A DNA stretch of 34,190 bases from Oehlia diaphana (Eukaryota > Glomeromycota > Glomeromycetes > Glomerales > Glomeraceae), in contig QZLH01001334.1 of the NCBI GenBank assembly GCA_003833135.1, forward strand, positions 1 through 34,190, given 5' to 3'. The notes under the pieces were generated by a model. The model saw only the letters and a list, made by a program, of their open reading frames with translations. It did not search any database and was not told the origin of the DNA. A program made the translations under genes and the position numbers. Positions 19,006-29,302 of the stretch are shown in pieces. Each line of letters opens with the position of its first letter. Position 1 is the stretch's first letter.

Positions 19006-19604
19006 TTACAGGAAAATTTTTTCTAATTTATTTTATTTAATATAGTTAAAATTTTTAATCAATTTTTATTTTTCACTCATATTATTTTACGTCAATATAT
19101 AATATATATAAAATTTCATGTTAATTTAAACTCAGGTTACAGCAAGTTATCTTAAAAAAATAAAATAAAGGAATTTAATAGGTAATATTTTTTATTTATC
19201 TTATTTTTATTTTTATAACTAGTAGAGCTCATACATAGCCAAAATTACATATATTTGATAAAACGAACTATATAGAACATAAAATATGTCCTGCTAAATG
19301 AACTACGCGCGTAAATAGAACAATATAACAATATGAATAAAAGTTGCAATCTGACAAAATATCTTCTTCTTCTGTTATTAATATTCTTTTTTTTTTTGAG
19401 AAAAAAAAAGATAAATCTTGAAATAAAAATTCAAAGAAATTAATAAATTAATTCTCTTGTATTAAATTTATTCATTAATGATAAAACATAACTTTTTTCA
19501 AAAACAAATGAATAAATGAATTAATTAACGTATAATTGAAAAAATGACAAACATTTAATACACGTATAATGAATATAGAATTCGATCAATGTCAGAAACA
19601 TTAC
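19006..19604. other. Intergenic AT-rich region
   Basis: No coding signal or clear repeat seen apart from T/A runs (for example near 19389-19410). Confidence 0.4.
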
Positions 19605-20164
19605 CTAGAAATTAAATTTCTTAGTACAATAATGCATTGTATTATTTCGACAAAAAATATTTAATTTTGAAATAATATAGTCTTCATCCATTTTAATCTT
19701 TGGGTGTTCTGGATCTAGCATAAAGTAGCGACTCATCATCTCATCGATAGAAGTTTCTAGATTTTCACACACTTGTAAATAGGGATGGAAAAGGTTCTCT
19801 CGGTTCCATTTCGGTTCCTCTTCGGTTCCGCTTCGGTTCTCCTAAGGTAAATTAAGACTAGGAGCGTCAAATTAGATTTATGGAGGTAGAACATGTGATG
19901 ATGATCATTAAAAAGAAAAATTTTGATTCGTAATTGAGCAATAGTCAGTCCATGACCCACACAAATTTGCCGTCAGTCTGATTTTGAGCAGTTCTTTAGC
20001 TCAGTTCGGTTCGATTTTTAAAATTGTTAGAACAGTTCCCAGAATGTTTCAACCTCAAAATCTGCTAAAATTAAAATCGGTCCCAGAACTGACTTGGAAC
20101 CACTCTGTTAGAACCTTTCCATCCCTACTTGTAAATCTTTTGACGATTCCAATTTGAACGTCAT
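19605..20164 (-). pseudogene. Coding fragment split by a hAT MITE, family unknown
   Basis: With the 348-bp element (19780-20127) and one copy of its 8-bp target removed, the minus strand is open from an ATG at 20164 to TAG at 19605, about 67 codons. It reads through [37 protein letters not shown] and [16 protein letters not shown]. Low-repeat, polar, gene-like composition on both sides of the insertion supports a real former exon. A TTATCAG just upstream could be a splice acceptor, so this may be only the last exon of a longer gene. I do not recognise the protein. With the element in place the frame is destroyed. Confidence 0.5.
19780..20127. mobile_element. Non-autonomous hAT element (MITE), 348 bp
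   Basis: Ends TAGGGATGGAAAAGGTTCT (left) and, inverted, TAGGGATGGAAAGGTTCT (right), about 18 bp with one gap. The flanks carry a perfect 8-bp direct repeat CTTGTAAA (19772-19779 and 20128-20135). TAGGG-type ends with an 8-bp duplication are diagnostic of hAT transposition. The interior is GGTTC-rich near both ends (several TTCGGTTCC copies) and encodes no transposase. A BED-finger hAT-like gene starts at the left edge of this window, but no link is shown. Confidence 0.85.
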
Positions 20165-21774
20165 CGGTACTGATAATTATTTCAAACGAAAATGGTATAG
20201 AGAACTTGAGTGATTTTTAATAGTTAAAAAATTGAAAGTGAACAAGTTTTTCAAAATATAAATCAATAAGGGCGGAAATTGTGACAAAATAAGAATATAT
20301 AGAGAAGTTTGAATGTGGAGATTTTGGCGTTAGATTAGGTAAGGTTAATGGCAATAATATGGATAAAGTCGATAAATTGTGCGCAATCCGCACAGTAACT
20401 TTTTATTGAAAAATTGACGCTGTGTTAGACTATACAGATAAAGTAGGAGTGATAGAAAAATATTTGGAAAGCCTTCTTGTTGGTCAACACGAACGTGTAA
20501 TCTTTTTGATAATTGTAATGTCTGCGCTGTATATTCTAATCTTATCATACTGTCACTTTAGCCTTCCTTGTCCAAATCTACGATAATGAGGGTAACCATT
20601 GCCAGAAAATTCTAAAGAAGTTTACTCGGTTTACTCATGTTATCAAGAAAGTAGAGGTGGGTAAGTGATAGCAACTTGTTTATATCTTGTAAATTAATTT
20701 GGCGTTTATATATTTAAGAGATCCTTCAAAAGGGGTTTTGGATTCTTCTACTTGGAGCATGATAGTATGATTATACTTTATATTCTTTATGACGATAACA
20801 GAGACTTTATTACTTTAGAATTATTTAAAACATTACGGGAATTTTATATGAATTATCAAGAAAATTTGCTTTAAAGAAAAAAATATAATTAATTCACTAG
20901 GAAGAACTATGTTCTGTTTTTATTAATCAATAATATCTGATGATGTTAATGTCTTTAAATAAATGATTTTAATTACTTGTTTATAAAACTAATAAAATCA
21001 AGTCTATTAATTTTTTTAAAAAGGCAAAATTAATAAAATGAAAAAGGGTAGGATTAGTTTAATATCACAAATTTATCTAATACAGTACAATATATTATCT
21101 GGAAGGACAAATGGACAATAAAAAAAGAAAAGAAAAGATGACACAATCCAAAGAATTAAAAAAAAAATTTTATGTGTACAGATAACATGAATTGAATTAA
21201 TTATATTAATTATGTAACTGATTCGAAACTACTGTATGTGGCAGGTTATTATATACAGTAATTTTTCTTACAATTTTAAAAATCACTTGACAAGAGAGGT
21301 CGAAGAACGGTAAGATCGATGAGTTAGAAGGATATTATATAGATCATCAAAGTTTGGATAAGAATTGAAAAAGTCTTTGATGAAGAGGAAAGATCAAATC
21401 GAAGCGTTAAGTAGAAGTTAAATTACAAATGTACTGTAACAATGAATCTAACGTATTTATCAATTAAAGATAATAAAGGATGGGTAAAAAAGTTTTGGAA
21501 ATATGAGAGTAATTGATAATGAGCGCATAAAAGACCTAGAAATTTTAACCATGGTAATGGTAATATTGGTTTCTTCAGAAAACAAAGAAATTATAATTAA
21601 GACAAATAACGAGAATGTGATATTAATGACGATACAAACTTTAGATAAAAGTATATATATGAGGAACACGAGGAAGATTTTGAAGGTCAATAGTATTTAT
21701 ATTTGGAAATGAATTGAAGAATTTTTAAATGAGTATTATTTTTTTATGCGCTTTCACCTTTTCAAAAGTAATTT
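20165..21774. other. Intergenic region
   Basis: No convincing gene. A 67-codon minus-strand frame (20345-20548; RLEYTAQTLQLSKRLHVRV) is the most gene-like piece and could be an exon upstream of the split fragment at 19605-20164, but no splice model joins them cleanly. Confidence 0.35.
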
Positions 21775-22690
21775 TATCTAATATTAAAGGTAATGAAATA
21801 GCAGATAGTTTAGCGAAGTTAGAACGTTTAAGTGATATTAAAAGCGAAATGAATATAAAAACACAAGCATAGAAATTTAATTTATTCTGGCAAGGCAATT
21901 TAACTAGAGAGTTTTCGAGTCAGATGAAATATAATGCGCACTTTTATCACTAGATTTTTTTTAAAAAATTCAGATAGAGTGAAATTTAACGTATAATTTG
22001 GTTATGAAATTTTTTGAAAGAAAACAACGATATAGGTAGGAAACTATTTGACATATTATGAGGTCAAAAATTTGTTAGAAAAATTGCCTACACTTGATAA
22101 TTTGAATAAACATCATCCAGATATTTATAAAAACGATACGTCGATACGTGTATTAGATGTAAGGGAACGCATGAAAATTGAAACATATCTGAAATTGTAG
22201 GAATAATAAATCAAAAAATTGTGCGATGATTTTGAGAATAAACTTAATAAAATCGCAAAGGAATGTAAATCTATCAGTTGAAAGCCAAAATTAATGATAT
22301 ATTAAATCAAGAATCAACGGTATTACTCAATGCAATAAAATAATTAAAGGTTTTGTAAATAAAAAAACTTTTTTCGTATTCAAATAACAATAAATTCAAG
22401 AAGCTATACGTGAATTTATTGAAGTGGTAATTGAGTCAAAAATACAATTTGGAAAAAACGCTTTGAAGAAGTTAATAAATGGGAGCGAGAGAACATACTA
22501 AAGATGATAAAAAAAGAAATATATTATGGTTTTTATAAATTTTAGAAAATCTAAAAAAAATCAGTTTGTAAATAAATCAGTTCGCTGGATCAATAAGGTC
22601 GTAAAAACAAGAGGAAGTTTTAATCCAGTATGGCATAAAATGGATGTTATTGATCTGTGATTACAAGATCAAGCAAATTTAAAATTAATT
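21775..22690 (+). mobile_element. Dead LINE-like retrotransposon tail (RNase H and C-terminal part)
   Basis: The frame at 21783 reads IKGNEIADSLAKLERL, the NExADxLA signature around the last catalytic Asp of RNase H. It continues WQGNLTREFSSQMKYNAHF after an in-frame TAG. Later pieces are in shifting frames: LPTLDNLNKHHPDIYKNDT (about 22085-22140), a CIRCKGTHEN knuckle-like segment (about 22148-22180) and EFIEVVIESKIQIW..KWERENILK (about 22410-22505). This order, RNase H then Cys/His piece then a WxxR-rich tail, is that of non-LTR elements in Rhizophagus. Multiple stops and shifts make it non-functional. The reverse transcriptase is not visible upstream. Confidence 0.65.
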
Positions 22691-24500
22691 TGGTGTAGTT
22701 CTAGGGTTTGATCTAATTTATTTTAGGTTTTTTTTTGAATAGGGCAGGCATTTTTATATACATTTGTATCACAAGTATGATTATAGGTAAATTTTTTTGG
22801 TAAACGAGCTACAGTATATACTGTATAAAAGGTAGGGGTAAAAATGATCGAAGATCTTTTTTTTATAGATAACGTCAGCCAGAATTTATTTCCTTTTTTA
22901 AATGTATATCCAACCCTGAAAAAATGTATATATAGCTGTCACAAACTACACGTCCTTGTTGGAAACCACCAAATCTGATTTACCAATTCTTTTATTTTTT
23001 TCATTTGCCAAAAACTCGATAAAATTCATATGATACATATGGGAATTGAATTATACGATCTTTTAATACAAAATTACTTATATTGGAGTCAAAGAGCGTT
23101 TTATAGTTAAGGTGGCAGGATTAAAATGTATACGTTAATAACATTTTTTCAATAAATTTTTTTTTTTTAACCGCTTAAAGAAATTCAATAAAAGTTCCAC
23201 GTAGAAAGAATTTTAAGACACGTTCAATAAATTTTTCAAGCGAGATTCTCGTCCAAAAAAGTGAAGGTGTCATGAGTTTAGGGCGGTACCGTTTACCACA
23301 GTATCAGGTCATTCTCTATACTGATTTTAAATTAATGCAATGATTTAGCCATAATTTTTTTACTTTTATTCCTATTATCTTACAGGTTAACGAAAATTAC
23401 ACGTTACAACAATTAATAACAACTATTACTTAACAAAAAAAATTTTATTTTGAAAAATGAATTCAATTAAAATTTACATCTACTGGAGTAACAAGCAGGA
23501 TGGCCAATGTCTGAATTTGTTATGTTTTTTGTTATATTTTAATGTAAGTTATCATTCTTAATCTATAATCAGGAGCGTGAGATTGTGATGCCAGATTCAG
23601 AAAACTAAGTATTTTTTTTTTTTATTTTAAAAAAAAAAATTTTTTTTAAAATATTTTATAGGATTAACAATTAATTATTGATTTCGAGTAAACTCACTTA
23701 TTAACACAGATTTCAAATTGTAATGGTAATGATAGGATGTAAAAAGTTGGATTGTCATTCACTATAAAATTGAAAGAGAGAAGGGAAATTTTTTATTTAC
23801 TTTCGTTATAATATAAAAATTATATAGTGATTTCAATACTGAAGAAGCAGAAATTTATAATAAATGTGAAATTTAAAGAACGGGAATCTACGCGATTTCT
23901 ATTATAATTTTCTTTATAGATTTTTAATTTTTGTTCAGTCATTAATAATTAATTACACGTAATGTACATTAAAAATTCTGCATATTATTTAATTCTCATC
24001 TTCAAAATTATGCAAATAAACTTTGATTACATTTATTTAACAATAATTTCCTTTTTTTTTTAATCGGTATAAACGCTTTGGCCATGTAAAATTCATCGAT
24101 CTGACACGTAAATCACGTTAAATCTTATTATTCATATCAATTGAATATTTAATTTTAGTTACAATCAGGTCAAAGCAATACTAGACGAACCAATTTACGT
24201 ATTAACTCCAATTTATAGCGTTACGATGTTAAAAACAAGAATGACAGTTAAACCACATAAAATCGTTACTATTATAATACAGCAATATTATCAAAGGTAA
24301 ATATTTATTATAATATCAATCTCATTTCAAATGTGCTAGTAAGAATTACAACTATTAGAGTAAAAAATGACAATAGTTATCTGCTTTCATGAGCTAAACA
24401 AAAAAAAAAAAATAATAATAATAATTGCTATAATACCATATATGATTTAAATTCTGATTACAATTTACTATTATAATCATACTAGAACCCATTATAAAAA
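22691..24500. other. Intergenic region
   Basis: No gene recognised. The first part may be the 3' tail of the LINE relic. A long T/A foldback (T13, A11, T8 runs) lies at about 23610-23650. Confidence 0.4.
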
Positions 24501-25115
24501 TCAATGGGTATTTAGAAATTCGATAAGAAGTTGATCTTCTGAAAGATACCCTTCTTTTTCCACTTCATCATCATAATTGATCTCTGCAAATGATTTCTTA
24601 TGTTTTTCCATCTGTTCCATATAATACGTGTACTTTTCCACAAACTTCTCCGGTCGTGCAGTTAAAATAAAATCTTTATGGTCGCATACACTCAACATGA
24701 TGGATTTATCATTTATACCATCATTTTCATCGTACGAGGTAGTAATAATGTACGCATATTCGAAATCATTTTGGAATATGTTTTCCAAGGACTCGATAGG
24801 AATGAGACGTGGATTCATAATCAATTTACTACTCGAATAGAAGCTGTTAATTAATTTAGCCCCAAGGAGGCCGGTATCAGCATAAGTTGAAATAATTGAA
24901 TCACTTTGTTTTTGTGTTGAAAAATCTTTTCCAAATTTGTGGAGAAAATTAGCCAACCATTCACCCACACCACTTTCGACATATCCATCAAAGTGTAAAT
25001 AAATACAAACATAATATTCATAAAAGTATTGACTTCTAGCTGGTCCACCCAGCACACTTATTTCTCTTCCTTTAGGTTTACGTTCACGAATAAGGACAAT
25101 ACTATGTGTTCCCAT
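24501..25115 (-). CDS. 'MGTHS' hypothetical protein, 204 aa
   Basis: Single uninterrupted frame with ATG at 25115 and a gene-like composition. It starts MGTHSIVLIRERK, and about residue 40 reads YLHFDGYVESGVGEWLANFL. This start and the HFDGY..G.G..LANFL block resemble a family of unknown function (MGTRS/MGTRG proteins with a (Q/H)-(Y/F)-D-(G/S)-Y-x-x-G-x-G-x-x-L motif) seen in phages, large DNA viruses, bacteria and fungi; that link is from memory of the motif, not from a search. The C-terminal half holds ICD-like strands (YAYIITTSYDEN, KSIMLSVCDHKDF) and an acidic tail (EINYDDEVEKEGYLSEDQLL). No signal peptide or membrane segment. No neighbour suggests its role. Confidence 0.75.
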   Translation of the reverse strand: MGTHSIVLIRERKPKGREISVLGGPARSQYFYEYYVCIYLHFDGYVESGVGEWLANFLHKFGKDFSTQKQSDSIISTYADTGLLGAKLINSFYSSSKLIMNPRLIPIESLENIFQNDFEYAYIITTSYDENDGINDKSIMLSVCDHKDFILTARPEKFVEKYTYYMEQMEKHKKSFAEINYDDEVEKEGYLSEDQLLIEFLNTH

Positions 25116-25739
25116 TTGTAATATTCAACGATATTTTTCAAGAAAAATAAAGCTCTAGTGGCTTATGATGATGATAGATTCACATTTATGTCATTGTCAT
25201 ATGATAAAACTTGATCCACTCCCATATAAAGTTGATTTACACGTTAAAGTCACGGTAGCAATGCGTCATAAATAATTTTTATTAATGACGCAGTAAAAAA
25301 TACGATTAATTTTACACACGGTAATATGGTCATTTGAACATTTATAGGCGAAGCCACAATTTATATCTCGCTTTGTAAAAAATAATTTATCACACTATAA
25401 TGAATTAATGATCCTAAAATTAATGGAAATAGGTAGAGTTTCAAGTTTTTTTTATTTTAGAAGCTACTCTCCCTCTGTATTCTTTATAGGAGTTATTTTC
25501 CTTCATTTCTTTGTACTTTCATTCCCCTTAGAAGTTTTCTAACCTAAATTTCATTATTATCCACAGTTTATCATAGTTATCCTTGTACTTACGACTAAAA
25601 ACTCATATCTCAACGAAATCAAGACCTTTTGATGTATACAAGATTGAATCAAAAGATTATTTCATTTCCATTTGTGTACGTAAATAAAAAGGACAGTGGT
25701 TAATAAACAAATTTAATTGTTGTTGATAAAATTTAATCA
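25116..25739. other. Intergenic region with a TGCGTCAT inverted repeat
   Basis: TGCGTCAT (25262-25269) faces ATGACGCA (25285-25292) across AT-rich DNA, about 150 bp upstream of the MGTHS gene start. The half-site resembles bZIP (CRE/AP-1-like) sites, and a related TGACGTAATGCGTC lies inside the MITE at 7970-8152. No gene seen. Confidence 0.4.
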
Positions 25740-26299
25740 ACTGTTAATAAAGCTAAAATCCAATCATCTTTTTAATGGGATGAAGAAAAAATAATTTGAA
25801 GGTCAAAATTTAAAGAGTTGCAACTTGATTCAAGAAACGCAGTTAGTTATATCAAGCAATATGATATGAGTATGTTTTCTCATATAATTTTTTTTTTTAT
25901 ACAGTATTTTTATATTATAATATGCGTTATGTAATTTAACCACTTTGTTTTTATTTTATTAAATATAGGATGTGCCCAACCAAAAAGTTCAAAATCCTGT
26001 AAAATAAGTGCGACAAAATCTTCAACTTTTTGAGCATACTAAAGATGAGCCACAGAATATCCAACCGTCCCTAACATGATGCACGAACTTAATTGAATTT
26101 GATTCTTAGAATATGTATATTGCCAAGAATGAGGTATAAATTATTAATTTCGTAGTCTTTTTGGTTAAAATTATTTAATTGATTTTATATTAATTTATTT
26201 TTTAATTGAAGAAAATGAATTTTTTAAGCATTTAAACGAAAGACGAAAGAAACATGAAGTAGAACAAATGCAAATCAGAAAAAAAGTAGAATCATAGTA
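25740..26299 (+). pseudogene. Decayed coding region, family not recognised
   Basis: One frame reads NKAKIQSSF-stop-WDEEKII-stop-RSKFKELQLDSRNAVSYIKQ YDM (25743-25870), followed by a GTATGT donor-like site and, after TATAG at about 25970, DVPNQKVQNPVK-stop and QNLQLFEHTKDEPQNIQPSL. A last piece, EENEFFKHLNERRKKHEVEQ, ends at TAG near 26297. Most stops are TAA/TAG/TGA at places where CAA, CAG or CGA would fit, suggesting C-to-T decay. Splice joins are uncertain. No family recognised. Confidence 0.35.
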
Positions 26300-26535
26300 T
26301 TATTGTAAATTTTTTCTAAGTAAATTTGAGTCTTAAATCGTAATTTAGGTAAAAAGTTTAGCGTTTTGTTACAAATTATGTAACTCTATTTTATTCTTTA
26401 ATATGTCCTTTTGTTATACCTGCTGTTAATAATAAAAATGAGATTAGTATCATTTATTCCTCCAAATTTTATAATGTTATTATTGTCCTTTTTTTGTTTG
26501 AAGTCACCGCAAGCCGTATTTCTATTATAGCAAAG

Positions 26536-26760
26536 AAGAGTACCACGTCTTGCCGAGAAAGATGATTGGGAAAAAATTTGCAAGCAAAAGGTTACAGGTC
26601 GTGTCTTACTCAAGATTACAAAATAAAGGCTTTGCAGCATTGGGTCGGATCTGGACTGTGAACTTTGTTAAGGAGCTTTGTAAGCAAACTCAAATAATTC
26701 TCATCGTATTACCGACTTACCGTATTACCGTTAAAAAAATGTGTTATAAAATACGGCATT
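26536..26760 (+). pseudogene. SAM-domain protein relic
   Basis: The frame reads LAEKDDWEKICKQKVTGRVL, then LKITK-stop-RLCSIGSDL; the pattern D-D-x-x-x-I-x-K-x-K-V-T-G-R-x-x-L-K-L-T-K-x-x-L resembles the sterile alpha motif domain common in Rhizophagus. After one frame change it continues KELCKQTQ and TYRITVKKMCYKIRH. SAM domains mediate protein-protein contacts. A TAA sits where a Glu/Gln codon is expected, so this copy is dead. Confidence 0.5.
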
Positions 26761-28570
26761 AAATGATCAAAAGGACGGAAAGGAGGACCTTTTTAAGCAT
26801 AATCCACGTGAAATGTAGTGTGAATCTTGCGACTCGGTGATTCAACTGATTCATGTACAAAATCTTCGAGTAATTAGATTGAAAGCTTGTTTGACGAGTT
26901 CAAAATTTTTTCTATGTAAAATTAATTGAATAAAAGAACTAAATAAAATAAATTCGGCGTATTAATTATTATGTTAATGTGCATAAATTAAGAGTATCAT
27001 TTCTATATTTTTTAATCTTGATTTAGCTTTAAAAATCCTGATCCGAAATATTCACGAAAAAAAAATCAAGGTATCGTAGTACCGTAGTAAACCATGTGAT
27101 TAGACGATTAATATAACGTGATTGTAGATCGTCCAATCACAATATTTCTATAGAAAACGATTTAATCGGTCGCTGGGATACTAGCAACACTACCATTATA
27201 CCATTATAAGAACTAATGATTATGAAAAACAAATAATACCGTAAATCAATACAAAGCTATTAAAAGTTAATAATAAGAGGATAAAGGATAAAAAAAGTTT
27301 AAATAATATAAGAGCTACATTCGCCCTATAAAAAATTTATCCGTTATTTTTATTTCAGTAAAAACTCTATAAAAATGAATAATTTAATAAATTCCGTGAT
27401 ATAAGGTTATTAATTCCGGAAATATGAACCTTTCACAGAAAAAAAAAGATGGAATATTAAAAACGAATCGACTTATTTTACAGGGTCATCATGATAAATT
27501 AACATTTTTTTGCTTTCATCTGCATTTTTAAGTAAACGTAAACACGCACAAGAAAAAAGTTAAATAAAACCGGTAAAAATATATGAAATATTCAAAGGTT
27601 TCGAAAGTTGTAAGTTTCTCCCTATAAAAAAAAGTGAATACGCTTTTTATACGTTTTGTATACTGGGAAATACGTTTGGGCACTTTTTTATACTGTGAGA
27701 TACGGAATTGTGCATTTTTCCGTATCGCGCGGATACGTTTTTCATGTGAAATTATATTGAAAAAACATATCATGTGAGGCCTTTCATATATACTTTTTCC
27801 ATAAGGTCCTTTGTTTTTAATTCTTTCATCAATTATCCATTTTGGTCTTATTCATGCAGTATTTGTACACCAGCGTAGGTTCTGGTGCAACTATTAATCC
27901 TGTGGTAGTTGTTGCAGTTATTGAATATATTGTACGGTGGTAATTATATTGGTTAACGTCACGAAGAAATGGTAAGTGAGGCGAATCTGATGCCTTCAGG
28001 CTTCAGAAGCATCTTCAAACTCGATAGTGGCTCATAGTAGTGAAATTATTCAATAGTGGTTAAATTTTCAATGAGTTGTTTCCAAAAAACAAATGAGTGT
28101 TCTTACAATTCCACTAGAGCGGCATTTAATCACTAGCTACTTTATTAAAAGATTGATCTGGATAATGTATGCTGAATAACAAGAACAGTTGTCAATTATC
28201 GGTATTATTGGTAATATTTCTTTAATATATTAATCATTCAATACCAAAAAGTGATGAAATCGCGTACAAAATTCCGGATAGATTTCTATAAAAAAATATA
28301 ATAACGAGGAATTTTAAATTGTAATACGCGTAACTTATTTTATAAAAATTAAAATTCGCACAGGAATTACACACTTGCAATATTAAATTTCATTTAAATA
28401 TTTCTTAGAAATGAATCTTTATTTAAGCTTAAAATTTTTAATCATATATATATTATCTTAGAAACCTTAAAAGTAACCTTAATTTTAACCATAATTATTT
28501 CCGTATTCCATTGAAGATATAAAAAAAAAAAAAATCGAAAAAGAATTTACGATAAATCTGAGTTATATGT
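26761..28570. other. Intergenic region
   Basis: No gene recognised. It contains an imperfect 14-bp inverted repeat (TGTGATTAGACGAT 27095-27108; ATCGTCCAATCACA 27128-27141) and the second copy of the 27-bp palindromic motif. Confidence 0.4.
27700..27726. repeat. 27-bp palindromic motif, copy 2
   Basis: Identical to 11851-11877 except one T for C. Here it sits in a cluster of TATACG/ATACGTTT words (about 27638-27740). Confidence 0.55.
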
Positions 28571-29260
28571 TTATACATTCATCATACTTAACATTAATTT
28601 ATCGGATAAGATTTTTGCATTATTAACATTATCATCTTGTTTAGAGTTCAACTCTTTAATATCTTGCGATTGTTTGTTGATACTTGTTAAGAAAAAGCTT
28701 TTAGGTTTATCTACAAATTCTGCTTTTCTTGCGTCGTAAATAATATTATAATATTGAGAAGGATTAAAATTACAAGGTTCTGTTTCAACGAAATTTAATT
28801 CTTTTATTTCATCTTGAAAATATTGATTCATAAACTCTTCCCTTTGAATCCAACGTATTTCCGGTAAAATTTCATTAGTTTCGTTAGGTTTTTTCTTCCA
28901 AGTACGAGGTTTGTTATAATCATTTCGATTGTATAGTCCTTTAAAATGGATCGTGTTTTTTCTAGATTTTATATAATCACAATATCTTTGCAAACTATCT
29001 TTAAAATCTTGAGAAACATATTTCCAAAGGTCGGAAGCAGCAATGGAAACATTCTTACTATTTGTTTTAGTCAATTTTGATTGACATAAAATTCGAAATA
29101 AACAAAAATTATTAAGAGTTTTATATTTTTCATATTTCTCAGATTCTAAACGATGATTATAAATTCTAGCTATCGGTATATTAACGTAAAAATGACCATC
29201 TTTTATAAATACAGAAGGTTCAAACGTCGAAGCAAGATACGATAATGAATTATTGTCCAT
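28571..29260 (-). CDS. Diverged HMG-box protein (MATA_HMG-like), 229 aa
   Basis: Start chosen at 29260 (MDNNSLSYLAST); a longer frame from 29302 would translate the A12 tract into FFFF. Residues about 45-105 fit an HMG box: YKTLNNFCLFRILCQSKL (helix 1), NVSIAASDLWKYVSQDFKDS (helix 2, core Trp 79) and LQRYCDYIKSRKN (helix 3). HMG boxes bind and bend DNA; in R. irregularis a large MATA_HMG family exists, some members linked by sequence to fungal mating-type genes. The helix 1 PxNxFxLF signature is degenerate (LNNFCLF). The C-terminal half (IRWIQREEFMNQYFQDEIKE onward) has no recognised domain. No intron is required. A sense T-tract lies 24 bp upstream. Target and function unknown. Confidence 0.75.
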   Translation of the reverse strand: MDNNSLSYLASTFEPSVFIKDGHFYVNIPIARIYNHRLESEKYEKYKTLNNFCLFRILCQSKLTKTNSKNVSIAASDLWKYVSQDFKDSLQRYCDYIKSRKNTIHFKGLYNRNDYNKPRTWKKKPNETNEILPEIRWIQREEFMNQYFQDEIKELNFVETEPCNFNPSQYYNIIYDARKAEFVDKPKSFFLTSINKQSQDIKELNSKQDDNVNNAKILSDKLMLSMMNV

Positions 29261-29283
29261 ATCTCGTAAAGTTAATAAATGAG

Positions 29284-29295
29284 AAAAAAAAAAAA
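29284..29295 (-). promoter_or_regulatory. T-tract (sense) upstream of the HMG gene
   Basis: Twelve A on the plus strand, that is twelve T in sense, 24 bp upstream of the chosen ATG. It parallels the tracts before the Sel1, kinase and F-box genes. Confidence 0.35.
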
Positions 29296-29302
29296 AGGAC
29301 AT

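Noticed and set aside
19757..19960. 67-codon minus-strand frame
   Set aside because: Half of it is the GGTTC repeat of the hAT MITE end.
21460..21712. Overlapping 69- and 76-codon frames on both strands
   Set aside because: Ile/Met-rich, mutually antisense, no recognisable motif; possibly more LINE debris.
25740..26299. Reassigned stop codons (TAA/TAG as Gln)
   Set aside because: Five intact genes in the window end normally and avoid internal stops; decay is simpler.
27528..27773. 81-codon minus-strand frame
   Set aside because: Low-complexity Phe/Tyr/Lys composition over TATACG-type repeats.
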